From: Alphaproteobacteria bacterium
Lineage (GTDB): Bacteria; Pseudomonadota; Alphaproteobacteria; Caulobacterales; Hyphomonadaceae
DNA: 64,000 nucleotides
Reading direction: 5' to 3'
Assembly (NCBI GenBank): GCA_016125405.1
Contig: WGLW01000022.1
Span: 1 to 64,000 of the forward strand
Part shown: piece after piece, positions 44,868 to 51,975 of the stretch
How positions within the stretch are numbered: position 1 is the first letter of the stretch
Layout of the letters: the number at the start of each line of letters is the position of its first letter
The notes under the pieces: model-generated
Seen by the model: the letters and a program-made list of their open reading frames with translations, nothing else
The model's database searches: none
Told to the model about the DNA's origin: nothing
Made by a program: the position numbers and the translations under genes

Positions 44868-45324
44868 CTCTCTACCCCTTGTCATATGTCTGCGGGTCTC
44901 GCTCTCCCGATCCCGCTTTTTTGATGTTGTCGTCGCAGCGGGTCACGCGCGCGTGTGCGCTTCGCGTGGCCGGTCATCGGCGCGTCCGTGCAGGCGATGT
45001 CAGGGTGCGCGCGCCGGACCTCCGCCTTGCGCCGCGATATTCAGAAATCTTGCGACGTGTCGGCCTGTGTCTTGGCAAGAATTCGTCCCCGAGCCGGACA
45101 ATATGGATTCCTCCCTCTACCCGGCCACTCTTCGCGGAGCGGCTCTTGCTCTTTGGCGGCAGAGTGACTCGACTTTACCGCAAGGGCCAGTCGGGTCCTG
45201 CCATCTACCGGCGATAGGGGCGGCGCCTTCCCGCCAAGTCAAGTCCGGCAGGAGTTGGCGGGCCTCGAAACTTGCGGGCGCGGAGCAGCTCTGACAGCCT
45301 GCGCCTCCAGGCAAGGGGATCGCC
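44868..45324. other. Intergenic region, no clear feature
   Basis: This 457-base gap separates two divergent genes, the esterase and the thioredoxin-like protein. Its open frames have no family resemblance and no ribosome binding site. It contains a short T-run near 44918, GC-rich alternating CG stretches around 44945-45020, and the ribosome binding site AAGGGGATCGCC of the next gene. I see no repeat, tRNA or strong hairpin. Confidence 0.6.
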
Positions 45325-45867
45325 ATGAACCGTCGATCATTCCTCTCAGCGGGCGCCGCCCTCGCAGCGCTGTCGGCCCGTCCGGCCGTCGCCCTGCCGG
45401 CTGACGCGGCTTCCGCCTTGGCCGAGGCGTCCGCGCACGCCAGCGCCAGCGACCGCCGCCTGCTAATCGTCTTTCACGCCAGCTGGTGCGTCTATTGCCG
45501 GTTGTTCGACGAGATGCTGGCGGACTCGAAGGCCGCCGCGATCGTGGACCGGCACTTCGTGACGCTCCACATGCGCGCGCTCGAGCGCAAGCCGGAGATG
45601 CAGGCGCAGGAACTGCCCGGCGCAGAGGAGGTGCTGGCCCGCTACGCCCCGAAGGGCGCTGGCTTGCCTTACATGGCGGTGATCGGCAAGGGTGGAGCCG
45701 AGGTTGCGGATTCGATCATGCCCGGTGGCGACAATTTCGGTTTTCCCGTTACCGACCCGGAACTCGCCGCATTCGAGGCGATGATGAAGGCAGGGGCCCC
45801 GGACATGCCGAAGGGCGACCTGCGCTACCTGCGTCAGGTGTGCGTGAAGCTGTACAAGAAAAGCTAG
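45325..45867 (+). CDS. Exported thioredoxin-fold protein
   Basis: This 180-residue protein has a twin-arginine-like signal (MNRRSFLSAGAALAAL) and is probably periplasmic. The thioredoxin fold carries the redox motif ASWCVYCRLF at about residues 51-60. A second conserved part reads LPYMAVIGKGG, with the cis-Pro after Leu. It may reduce or form disulfides in exported proteins. Its last 4 bases overlap the convergent methyltransferase gene. Confidence 0.88.
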   Translation: MNRRSFLSAGAALAALSARPAVALPADAASALAEASAHASASDRRLLIVFHASWCVYCRLFDEMLADSKAAAIVDRHFVTLHMRALERKPEMQAQELPGAEEVLARYAPKGAGLPYMAVIGKGGAEVADSIMPGGDNFGFPVTDPELAAFEAMMKAGAPDMPKGDLRYLRQVCVKLYKKS

Positions 45868-46691
45868 GCTTGGGCGCAGCGGCGTTGCCGGGCCGAATAG
45901 ACGTGCGACAGCGCGATGGCGCCGGCGGCCGCCACGTTGAGGCTGTCAACGCCGCGCGCCATGGGAATGGAAACCCGGCGCATGCGGTTCATCAGGTCCC
46001 CTGGCAGGCCGGGCCCCTCAGCGCCGACGACGATGGCGAGCCGTTCGGGCGGCTCAAGCGCCTGCATGGGGTCTCCACCCTGTGGCGTCAGCGCCCACGT
46101 CTCGATCCCTTCCGCCTGAAGCTGGGCCACCAGATCCGCGCCACTGCCGGAGCGTGCGAACGGTAACGACAGGGCCGTGCCCGCGGAGACGCGGATCGAC
46201 TTGCGATAAAGCGGATCGCAGCTTGTCTCGTCCAGCAGCACGGCGTCGGCCCCGAGGGCCTCGGCGTTGCGGAAGCAGGCGCCGACATTGTCGTGATTGG
46301 ACAAGCCGATCAGGGCCAAAAGCGTCAGCGGGACAGACGGCGTCGCCAGCGAGGAAACCAGCTCGGCGCATCCAGCTTCTCCCTGGCGCCGCGCCACGGC
46401 CAGCACGCCGCGATGCAGATGAAATCCGGTTATGCCGTCCATCACCGACTGCGGCGCGGCGTAGACAGGAATTGAGGGATCAAGCTTCCACAGCAGCGGC
46501 GCCAGCGGCTTCAGCCGCGTTTCCGAAAGGAACAGGGACTCGACCGGAAATCGCGACGCTTCGATCAACCGCTGCAGCGTCACCCGGCCTTCAACGATGA
46601 AGCGGCCGTCGCGGCGGGCGAGATCGCGGTCCTTCACGGCGGCATAGGGAGCAAGGCGCGGGTCGGAAGTGGTCGTGACGGATACGATCAT
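45864..46691 (-). CDS. TrmH-family RNA 2'-O-methyltransferase (SpoU)
   Basis: This 275-residue protein has an N-terminal substrate-binding part with AVKDRDLARRDGRFIVEG, then the SPOUT knot. The three SpoU motifs are visible: LSNHDNVGACFRNAEALGA (motif 1), IVVGAEGPGLP (motif 2) and IPMARGVDSLNVAAAGAIAL (motif 3). It methylates a ribose in rRNA or tRNA using S-adenosylmethionine. The exact site cannot be inferred. The ATG at 46689-46691 was chosen because the fold begins there. The longer frame upstream lacks support. Confidence 0.92.
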   Translation of the reverse strand: MIVSVTTTSDPRLAPYAAVKDRDLARRDGRFIVEGRVTLQRLIEASRFPVESLFLSETRLKPLAPLLWKLDPSIPVYAAPQSVMDGITGFHLHRGVLAVARRQGEAGCAELVSSLATPSVPLTLLALIGLSNHDNVGACFRNAEALGADAVLLDETSCDPLYRKSIRVSAGTALSLPFARSGSGADLVAQLQAEGIETWALTPQGGDPMQALEPPERLAIVVGAEGPGLPGDLMNRMRRVSIPMARGVDSLNVAAAGAIALSHVYSARQRRCAQA

Positions 46692-46894
46692 GTAACGATC
46701 TGGCAGGTGTTCGCCCGGAGACGCAACATGCCGGAAGGTGAGGCGGGTCGCGGCGCCGGAAGGTTCGACTGGCGGGGCGGGAACCAGAATCGCTTTTCGG
46801 CCGCACGACCGGGCGGTTCGGGATAGACGGAAGGCCCGCGCCGGGAGCAGGGTGCCCCGCGCCCTCGCGTTTGGGTGGACGGCGCCAGGGGACA

Positions 46895-47695
46895 ATGAAG
46901 ATGAGCAAGACAGTTGTTCTGATTCACGGCGCGTGGCTGACGCCAGCCGGATGGGATTACTTCAAATCGCGTTACGAGGCGAAGGGCTTTGCGGTTGTCG
47001 CCGAGCCGTGGCCGTTCATGGATGCGCCGATCGAACAGCTTCGGGCCAGCCCCGATCCGAGGCTGAAGAAGCTGACAGTGGACCAGATCGTCGATCACTA
47101 CGTGGCGATCATAGATGCGCTGCCGGAATCGCCGATCATCATCGGCCACTCGTTCGGCGGCCTGATCACCGAACTTCTACTGGATCGTGGTCTCGGCGTT
47201 GCGGGGGTTGCTCTCGATCCGGCCCTGCCGGCCGGGGTCGTGCCGCCGCTGCGGATGCTGGCGTCTGCTGCGCCGATCTTCGCGGAGTGGGAGGGGTGGG
47301 ACAAGATCCTGACGATGAGCTTCAAATCGTTCGCCGAAACTTTCGCGAACACCCTTCCGGAAACCGAAATGCAGGCGGCGTACGACACGTATATCGTCCC
47401 GTGTCCGGGCCGGATCTACTGGCAGGACGCGCTCGGCATCCGGGTCGGCCTCAAGAAGGGGAACCCTGAACGGGCGCCCCTGCTGCTGACGGTCGGAGAA
47501 AAGGACATCACCGTCACGCCGGGCGCCGTGAAGGCGGCGTTCGACATTCAGAAGCACGCGCCGGCGCTGACCGAGTTCAAGGAATTTCCCGGCCGCTCGC
47601 ACTTCCTTTTCCACGAGCCGGGCTGGGAAGAAGTCGCCGACTTTGCGCTCGACTGGGCGGTGCGGAACCAGCGCGCCGTTCAGCCCGCGAGCTGA
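46895..47695 (+). CDS. Alpha/beta hydrolase
   Basis: This 266-residue cytoplasmic protein has the alpha/beta-hydrolase fold. It starts MKMSKTVVLIHGAWL (oxyanion HG), with the nucleophile in IIGHSFGGLI (about residue 88). The catalytic His is in FPGRSHFLF, near residue 239, and an Asp lies between. No signal peptide is present. The substrate is unknown. The ATG at 46895 follows CAGGGGACA. It is convergent with the P450 gene, 11 bases away. Confidence 0.9.
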   Translation: MKMSKTVVLIHGAWLTPAGWDYFKSRYEAKGFAVVAEPWPFMDAPIEQLRASPDPRLKKLTVDQIVDHYVAIIDALPESPIIIGHSFGGLITELLLDRGLGVAGVALDPALPAGVVPPLRMLASAAPIFAEWEGWDKILTMSFKSFAETFANTLPETEMQAAYDTYIVPCPGRIYWQDALGIRVGLKKGNPERAPLLLTVGEKDITVTPGAVKAAFDIQKHAPALTEFKEFPGRSHFLFHEPGWEEVADFALDWAVRNQRAVQPAS

Positions 47696-47706
47696 GACAG
47701 GCGGGT

Positions 47707-48945
47707 CTAGGCGAAACTGACCGTCATCGCATCGACGGTGCGGATCGCGCCGGGCTGGAGCCGTGGCGGTTCGCCGACAAGTTGCGTGTCCGGCGCAAGC
47801 CGGGCGATCGTGGCCAGCGTCTCCTCGAGTTCGACCCGCGCCAGCGCCTCGCCAGCGCAGCGGTGCGCGCCCGCGCCGAAGGCCAGAAGCCAGCGTGGAT
47901 GGTCGGTGCGGTGAATGTTGAAGCTTTCGGGATCGGCGTAGACGTCCTGATCGCGGAGCACGGACAGGATGGACACTGATATCAGCGCGCCGGCCGGGAT
48001 CAGATAGCCCTCGACCTCCATGTCCTTCACGGTGACGCGCGGAATGCCGGACACGACCGGCTCGAAGCGCAGGCCTTCCTCGACCGCCTTCTTCTTGAGG
48101 CCATCGGGATCGGCACAAAGCGCGCGCCACTGGTCGGGGTGCTGCAGAAGCTGCGACAGCGTCATGCAGATCGAGTTCCGCGTTGTGTCAGAGCCCGCGA
48201 GGATCAGTCCCACGATCTGGGCGCGGATTTCGGCTTCTGTCAGGTCGCCGGAAGCAGCGGTTGCCGCCACGTAGTCCGACAGAAAGTCCTCGCGCGGGTT
48301 GGCGCGCCGGTCGGCCAGAAGGCCGTCGACATAGGCGTTGAATTCCGTGAGGCTCTGTTCGATCTGGGGGCGGCGCTCGGGATCGATGAAGCCGATCGAG
48401 GCGCTGGTGTCGCCGATCCATTTCATGAAGACGGGCAGGTCGGACCGCGGAATGCCCAGCACGTCGGCGATGATCCGGGCGGGAATCTGCACCGCGATCT
48501 CCTGCAGGAAGTCGATTGGTCCCTTGCCGAGCCGTTCGTTGACCAGTTCCGCGGCGGTGGCGGCCGCCTTGGGACGCATGGCCTCCATCAGTTTGAAAGC
48601 GAACGTGCGGGCAATTGGCTGGCGCCTGCGGCGATGCACATCACCGTTCGAAAAAAGCAGCACGTTGGCGATGAAATCGTAGATGGGGCCATCGAAGACG
48701 CCCTGCATCATCTTGGTTTCAGTCTCGATCTGTCGGGTGGCGTCGCTCACGATCAGCTCAGCGGTGCGGGCGCGCAGCGCCAGCGCCATGTAGCCCATGC
48801 CCAGTTGGACCCGCACAAGCGGAGACTGCTTCCGAAGCTGGTTGAACACCTCGTAGCTGCTCTGTCCCTCCAATTGATCCCATTCCAGAACCGGCACCGC
48901 GTCGAACGGTTTGAGGTTTGCGGCGGTATCGGTTGCAAGGCTCAT
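47707..48945 (-). CDS. Cytochrome P450
   Basis: This 412-residue bacterial P450 is soluble (no membrane anchor). The I-helix oxygen-activation motif is AGSDTTRNS (about residue 250), the ExxR motif is EEGLRFEP (about 290), and the haem loop is FGAGAHRCAGEAL with the Cys ligand near residue 362. It is likely a class I enzyme that needs a separate ferredoxin and reductase. None is encoded nearby. The substrate is unknown. A palindrome at 48968-48980 lies 23 bases upstream of the ATG. Confidence 0.95.
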   Translation of the reverse strand: MSLATDTAANLKPFDAVPVLEWDQLEGQSSYEVFNQLRKQSPLVRVQLGMGYMALALRARTAELIVSDATRQIETETKMMQGVFDGPIYDFIANVLLFSNGDVHRRRRQPIARTFAFKLMEAMRPKAAATAAELVNERLGKGPIDFLQEIAVQIPARIIADVLGIPRSDLPVFMKWIGDTSASIGFIDPERRPQIEQSLTEFNAYVDGLLADRRANPREDFLSDYVAATAASGDLTEAEIRAQIVGLILAGSDTTRNSICMTLSQLLQHPDQWRALCADPDGLKKKAVEEGLRFEPVVSGIPRVTVKDMEVEGYLIPAGALISVSILSVLRDQDVYADPESFNIHRTDHPRWLLAFGAGAHRCAGEALARVELEETLATIARLAPDTQLVGEPPRLQPGAIRTVDAMTVSFA

Positions 48946-48967
48946 GGGGAGGGATCCTTGTTATGAA

Positions 48968-48980
48968 TTGACAGTGTCAA
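48968..48980 (-). promoter_or_regulatory. Palindrome upstream of P450 gene (candidate operator)
   Basis: TTGACA-G-TGTCAA is a perfect 6-bp inverted repeat with a 1-base centre, located 23-35 bases upstream of the P450 ATG. The size fits a TetR-type or similar dimeric site. Half of it also matches a -35 hexamer (TTGACA), so part of the signal could be the promoter itself. No regulator gene adjoins it. Confidence 0.4.
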
Positions 48981-49042
48981 GTAACACGACGTCAGCCGGA
49001 TCGTACAGGGAGCCGTTTCACAATTTTCCAGGGCGAAATTTG

Positions 49043-49137
49043 GCCCACTCCCCGTCGTCGGGACCCTAACGACATGGGAGTGGGCGGCGGGATGTAGCGG
49101 TCCCGCGTAACGCTCCCGGCTGCCTGCAAACAGCCGG
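49043..49137. other. Structured intergenic segment with two strong hairpins
   Basis: GCCCACTCCC (49043-49052) pairs with GGGAGTGGGC (49076-49085). Inside this, GTCGT (49054-49058) pairs with ACGAC (49069-49073), leaving a 10-base loop. A second hairpin follows: CCGGCTG (49116-49122) with CAGCCGG (49131-49137). Both are stronger than chance would usually give and lie between the P450 start and the rpoH terminator. It could be a small RNA, a 5' leader of the P450 transcript or a processing site. Confidence 0.4.
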
Positions 49138-49146
49138 AAAAGTGAA

Positions 49147-49169
49147 GGCCCGGCCTTTTGGGCCGGGCC
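49147..49169 (-). terminator. Probable intrinsic terminator of rpoH
   Basis: GGCCCGGCC and GGCCGGGCC form a 9-bp stem around a short loop (TTTTG read on the plus strand), 6 bases after the rpoH stop. On the rpoH strand a T-containing stretch (TTCACTTTTCC) follows. Confidence 0.7.
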
Positions 49170-49175
49170 AGTCAA

Positions 49176-50072
49176 TCAGTTCGCCTCAACAAGGCCGCGC
49201 GATTTGGCGGCTTCTCGCATGGCGTTTTGCAGTTTCTCGAAGGCGCGAACTTCGATCTGCCGGATACGTTCACGGCTGACATTGTATTCGACCGAGAGAT
49301 CCTCAAGCGTCATCGGCTCGTCTTTGAGTCGCCGTTCAGTGATGATGTGACGCTCGCGCTCGTTGAGACTTTCCATCGCCTCCTCGAGCAATTCCATACG
49401 GGCCGAGAATTCGTCCCTGTCCGCAAAGGATTCGGCTTGGCCGGGCGCGTCGTCCGACAGCCAGTCCTGCCATTCGCCGCCATCCTCCATTCCGCCGATC
49501 GGCGCGTTGAGAGAAGCGTCGCCACCAGACGCCATGCGGCGGTTCATGGACGTGACTTCTTCTTCTGTCACGCCAAGGCGGGTAGAGATTTCCTTCACGT
49601 TTTCAGGGCGCAGGTCGCCGTCTTCCAGAGCCTGGATTTCACCCTTGAGGCGCCGGAGATTGAAGAACAGCTTTTTCTGGGCCGCCGTCGTGCCCAGCTT
49701 CACCAGCGACCAGGAGCGCAGGATGTATTCCTGGATCGCGGCGCGGATCCACCACATGGCGTATGTTGCAAGGCGAAAGCCCTTGTCCGGATCGAATTTT
49801 TTCACGGCCTGCATGAGGCCGACATTGCCCTCGGATATGACTTCGCCCATCGGCAAGCCGTAGCCGCGATACCCCATCGCGATTTTTGCCACGAGGCGCA
49901 GGTGCGACGTCACCATTTTTTCCGCGGCTTCAGAATCCTGATGCTCCTGCCAGCGCTTCGCCAGCATGAATTCTTCGCCTTTCTCGAGCAGCGGAAACTT
50001 GCGGATTTCGGAAAGATAGCGCGACAGTCCCTGTTCCGGGGAAAGCGCGATCGAAGTGCTCAGAGTGGCCAT
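49176..50072 (-). CDS. rpoH: RNA polymerase sigma factor RpoH (sigma-32)
   Basis: This is the heat-shock sigma factor that directs transcription of chaperone and protease genes. The 298-residue length is typical. Region 2 is clear (VISEGNVGLMQAVKKFDP, then RLATYAMWWIRAAIQEY). The RpoH box QKKLFFNLRR identifies sigma-32. Region 4 ends with YNVSRERIRQIEVRAFEKL. GGAAGGAG precedes the ATG, and it can pair with an upstream CCTCCG (see 50080-50100). The gene has its own terminator downstream. Confidence 0.97.
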   Translation of the reverse strand: MATLSTSIALSPEQGLSRYLSEIRKFPLLEKGEEFMLAKRWQEHQDSEAAEKMVTSHLRLVAKIAMGYRGYGLPMGEVISEGNVGLMQAVKKFDPDKGFRLATYAMWWIRAAIQEYILRSWSLVKLGTTAAQKKLFFNLRRLKGEIQALEDGDLRPENVKEISTRLGVTEEEVTSMNRRMASGGDASLNAPIGGMEDGGEWQDWLSDDAPGQAESFADRDEFSARMELLEEAMESLNERERHIITERRLKDEPMTLEDLSVEYNVSRERIRQIEVRAFEKLQNAMREAAKSRGLVEAN

Positions 50073-50079
50073 TTGCGGT

Positions 50080-50100
50080 CTCCTTCCGTCTTTTCGGAGG
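50080..50100 (-). promoter_or_regulatory. Hairpin over the rpoH ribosome binding site
   Basis: On the rpoH strand CCTCCG (50100-50095) can pair with CGGA plus GG in the ribosome binding site (50088-50082), with one bulged A and a 6-base loop AAAAGA. That makes about 6 base pairs, of which the last two cover the AGGAG core. It starts about 7 bases before the ATG. Thermal melting of such a stem is a known mode of rpoH control in other bacteria, and here it is only a possibility. Confidence 0.4.
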
Positions 50101-50634
50101 CGGACCCTTGGGGAGGAAGTCTCGCCGTCCTTTTATAATACGCAGCGCGTCAAGCGCTTCGGCCCTGTTTCACGACCTTATTACGATCAAACGGCAGGAT
50201 TATGGTGCCGCCCCCGACAATAACTGTCCGGAAATGGGTACGGTGGACGGGGCGTTAAAGGGGGTTAATCGGCTGCCGGATACGATTTCTCCGAAACCAC
50301 CTTTTAGACAGGCTAAAGCCGGCGGGAGCGCCCATTCAGCGTGGCGTTCCCCGCGTGAGGTCTAAAAACTCAATTTTTTCAGCGCGCTGAATTCTCGGTC
50401 CGAGATGCTCAACCAGAACGAAGTTCTGATCTATGCTCTCGGAGTCGCAGCAACACCGCGACGCGTGTTCAACGGTTTTGGTGAACTGGAAGGGCCTGAG
50501 GCGGTGACGATGGGCGGATAAGGCTCATCGTCAGGATTGCGGCCAGGGAGCCAAGGGAAGGGGTGGGCGAGGCGGGGTAGCGTGCCGGCATGGCACACAC
50601 CCTGCATCTTTGTACCTCCGGGAGGGGGAGCAAG
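50101..50634. other. Intergenic region between rpoH and TonB-like gene
   Basis: This stretch of over 500 bases carries the divergent promoters of rpoH and the TonB-domain gene. Visible elements are: an AT-rich block TTTTATAATA at 50131-50140; a 14-bp perfect palindrome TTCAGCGCGCTGAA at 50378-50391 next to a T6 run; a palindrome CAGAAC-GAA-GTTCTG at 50414-50428; and a 38-codon open frame at 50405-50521. No tRNA or repeat is seen. Confidence 0.5.
50405..50521 (+). CDS. Possible 38-residue small protein
   Basis: This short open frame starts MLNQNEVLIYALGVAATPRR and ends GPEAVTMGG. It has an ordinary amino-acid mix and no transmembrane helix. The nearest purine-rich run before the ATG (GGTCCGAG) is a weak ribosome binding site. 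The CAGAAC-GAA-GTTCTG palindrome lies inside its first codons. I do not recognise it, and it may be chance. Confidence 0.2.
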   Translation: MLNQNEVLIYALGVAATPRRVFNGFGELEGPEAVTMGG

Positions 50635-51090
50635 ATGTTCGCTCCGAGACAAATTCGGGTGGCTCTAGGCGGCCTGGTGAGCTCAATGGTGATAGGCGCG
50701 GTGCTGTCGGCGGCGGCAGAACCGCAGTCTACCAAACCAGCTTCGCCCCGCGCCAATGCGGGCAAGCCTGCCTACTTTGTCGAGTGGCCGGCCTCGGGCG
50801 CGCCCCCGGGCATGACGGAACGGCCTTCGCCGGGCAAAAATCCGGCTCCCGTTTTCCCGGCTGAATCCGCCAGACGGCGTGAAAGCGGCCGGACCATCCT
50901 CAGCGTGTGCGTAACCACTGAGGGGCGTCTGGTTGATGTGCGCATCACCCAGTCATCAGGATTTACGAGACTTGATGAGGCGACGCTGGCGTGGACCCGT
51001 TCCGCCAAGTTCAATCCCGGGCGCATCAATGGCGATCCGGTCAATATTTGCGGATATCCGCTCGAATATGAATGGCGGCTAGGCAATTGA
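50635..51090 (+). CDS. TonB C-terminal domain protein
   Basis: This 151-residue protein has an N-terminal hydrophobic segment (about residues 9-28), then a Pro-rich linker and a TonB-type C-terminal domain. The domain reads PVFPAESARRRESGRTILSV, then VDVRITQSSGFTRLDEATLA, ending in AKFNPGRINGDPV. TonB links the inner membrane proton motive force to outer-membrane receptors. This short version lacks a long periplasmic spanner, so it may not reach the outer membrane. GGGAGGGGGAGC precedes the ATG at 50635. The VirJ-like gene follows 102 bases later. Confidence 0.85.
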   Translation: MFAPRQIRVALGGLVSSMVIGAVLSAAAEPQSTKPASPRANAGKPAYFVEWPASGAPPGMTERPSPGKNPAPVFPAESARRRESGRTILSVCVTTEGRLVDVRITQSSGFTRLDEATLAWTRSAKFNPGRINGDPVNICGYPLEYEWRLGN

Positions 51091-51192
51091 GGTCTTCGGG
51101 GAGGGAAGAAACTTTGTTCAGCGGTGCGGATATGTCCGCTTGCCCAGTCGGTCCGAACGGCGCAAAAGGCGGCGATTGATGGGGCTGAAGCC

Positions 51193-51960
51193 GTGTTGGA
51201 ACTGAAACCCGCGCGCATTCTTGCATCTGTGATCTTGCTGGCGCTCGCCGGCGCCCCGGCCATCGCACGCTCGCCCGGCGCCGGGACCGCTGCGACCGCT
51301 TTGACGCAAGCCTCGGTGGAACGCCCAAAGCCGCCAACGGGCGTCAACGAGGTCACCGTCCCACTGAAGGCGCGGACCCTGGCGATCGTCCTTTCCGGAG
51401 ACGGGGGGTGGTGGGGCGATCTGGACCGCAAACTGGCTGAACGCATGGGCGACGCCGGTTACGCGGTCGTCGGTCTCGACACCAACAAGTGGTTTCATGT
51501 TCGGCGCACGCCGGACGAAATCTCCACCGAACTGACGAACCTGATCCGCGACTACAGCGCGCGAACCGGCGCCAGCGAGGTGGTGCTCGTTGGTTATTCT
51601 TTCGGAGCGGATGTGTTGCCGCTCGCGATCAATCGCTTTCGGCCCGCGATAGCCCGACGCATTTCGGCGATTGTCCTGATTGCGCCATCACGCGGCGTTG
51701 ACCCCCGCGTGACGCTTCTTGAGCGGACCGGAATGCAGAAGCCGAGCATCGAACTGGCCCCGGAATTCACCCGTTTGCCGGTGAAGAAATTGCTCTGCAT
51801 CTATGGAGCCGACCAGGCCGACGAGTCTGGCTGCACAACGGCGCAGCTGCAGATTTCAAAAGTCGTCATGCTGCCGGGCGGCCATCATTTCGATGGCATT
51901 CTTGATCACCTCGCGCAGCCCGTGCTCGACACGCTGGCCGAATGGGCGCCGGCGAAATAG
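51193..51960 (+). CDS. AcvB/VirJ family hydrolase
   Basis: This protein of about 255 residues has an N-terminal signal (ILASVILLALAGAPAIA) and an alpha/beta-hydrolase domain. The segment LAIVLSGDGGWWGDLDRKLA and the elbow VLVGYSFGADVLPLA are specific for AcvB/VirJ. In Agrobacterium AcvB hydrolyses lysyl-phosphatidylglycerol in the periplasm, undoing its synthesis by LpiA. The His is in LPGGHHFDG. No lpiA-like gene is near. The start is uncertain. I chose the GTG at 51193, since the upstream GTG at 51124 adds a non-family leader. Confidence 0.85.
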   Translation: MLELKPARILASVILLALAGAPAIARSPGAGTAATALTQASVERPKPPTGVNEVTVPLKARTLAIVLSGDGGWWGDLDRKLAERMGDAGYAVVGLDTNKWFHVRRTPDEISTELTNLIRDYSARTGASEVVLVGYSFGADVLPLAINRFRPAIARRISAIVLIAPSRGVDPRVTLLERTGMQKPSIELAPEFTRLPVKKLLCIYGADQADESGCTTAQLQISKVVMLPGGHHFDGILDHLAQPVLDTLAEWAPAK

Positions 51961-51975
51961 CGCCGGCGGAGCAGC

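Noticed and set aside
44704-45294. 196-codon plus-strand open frame across the esterase start and the following gap
   Set aside because: Its first part is antisense to the esterase. The rest has no ribosome binding site, no domain and biased composition.
50378-50391. TTCAGCGCGCTGAA palindrome read as a terminator
   Set aside because: The T6 run precedes rather than follows the stem on the plus strand, and A-rich sequence follows on the minus strand, so it does not fit an intrinsic terminator.
50414-50428. CAGAAC-GAA-GTTCTG as an SOS box
   Set aside because: Alphaproteobacterial LexA sites are direct GTTC repeats with a 7-base gap. This is an inverted repeat with a 3-base gap.
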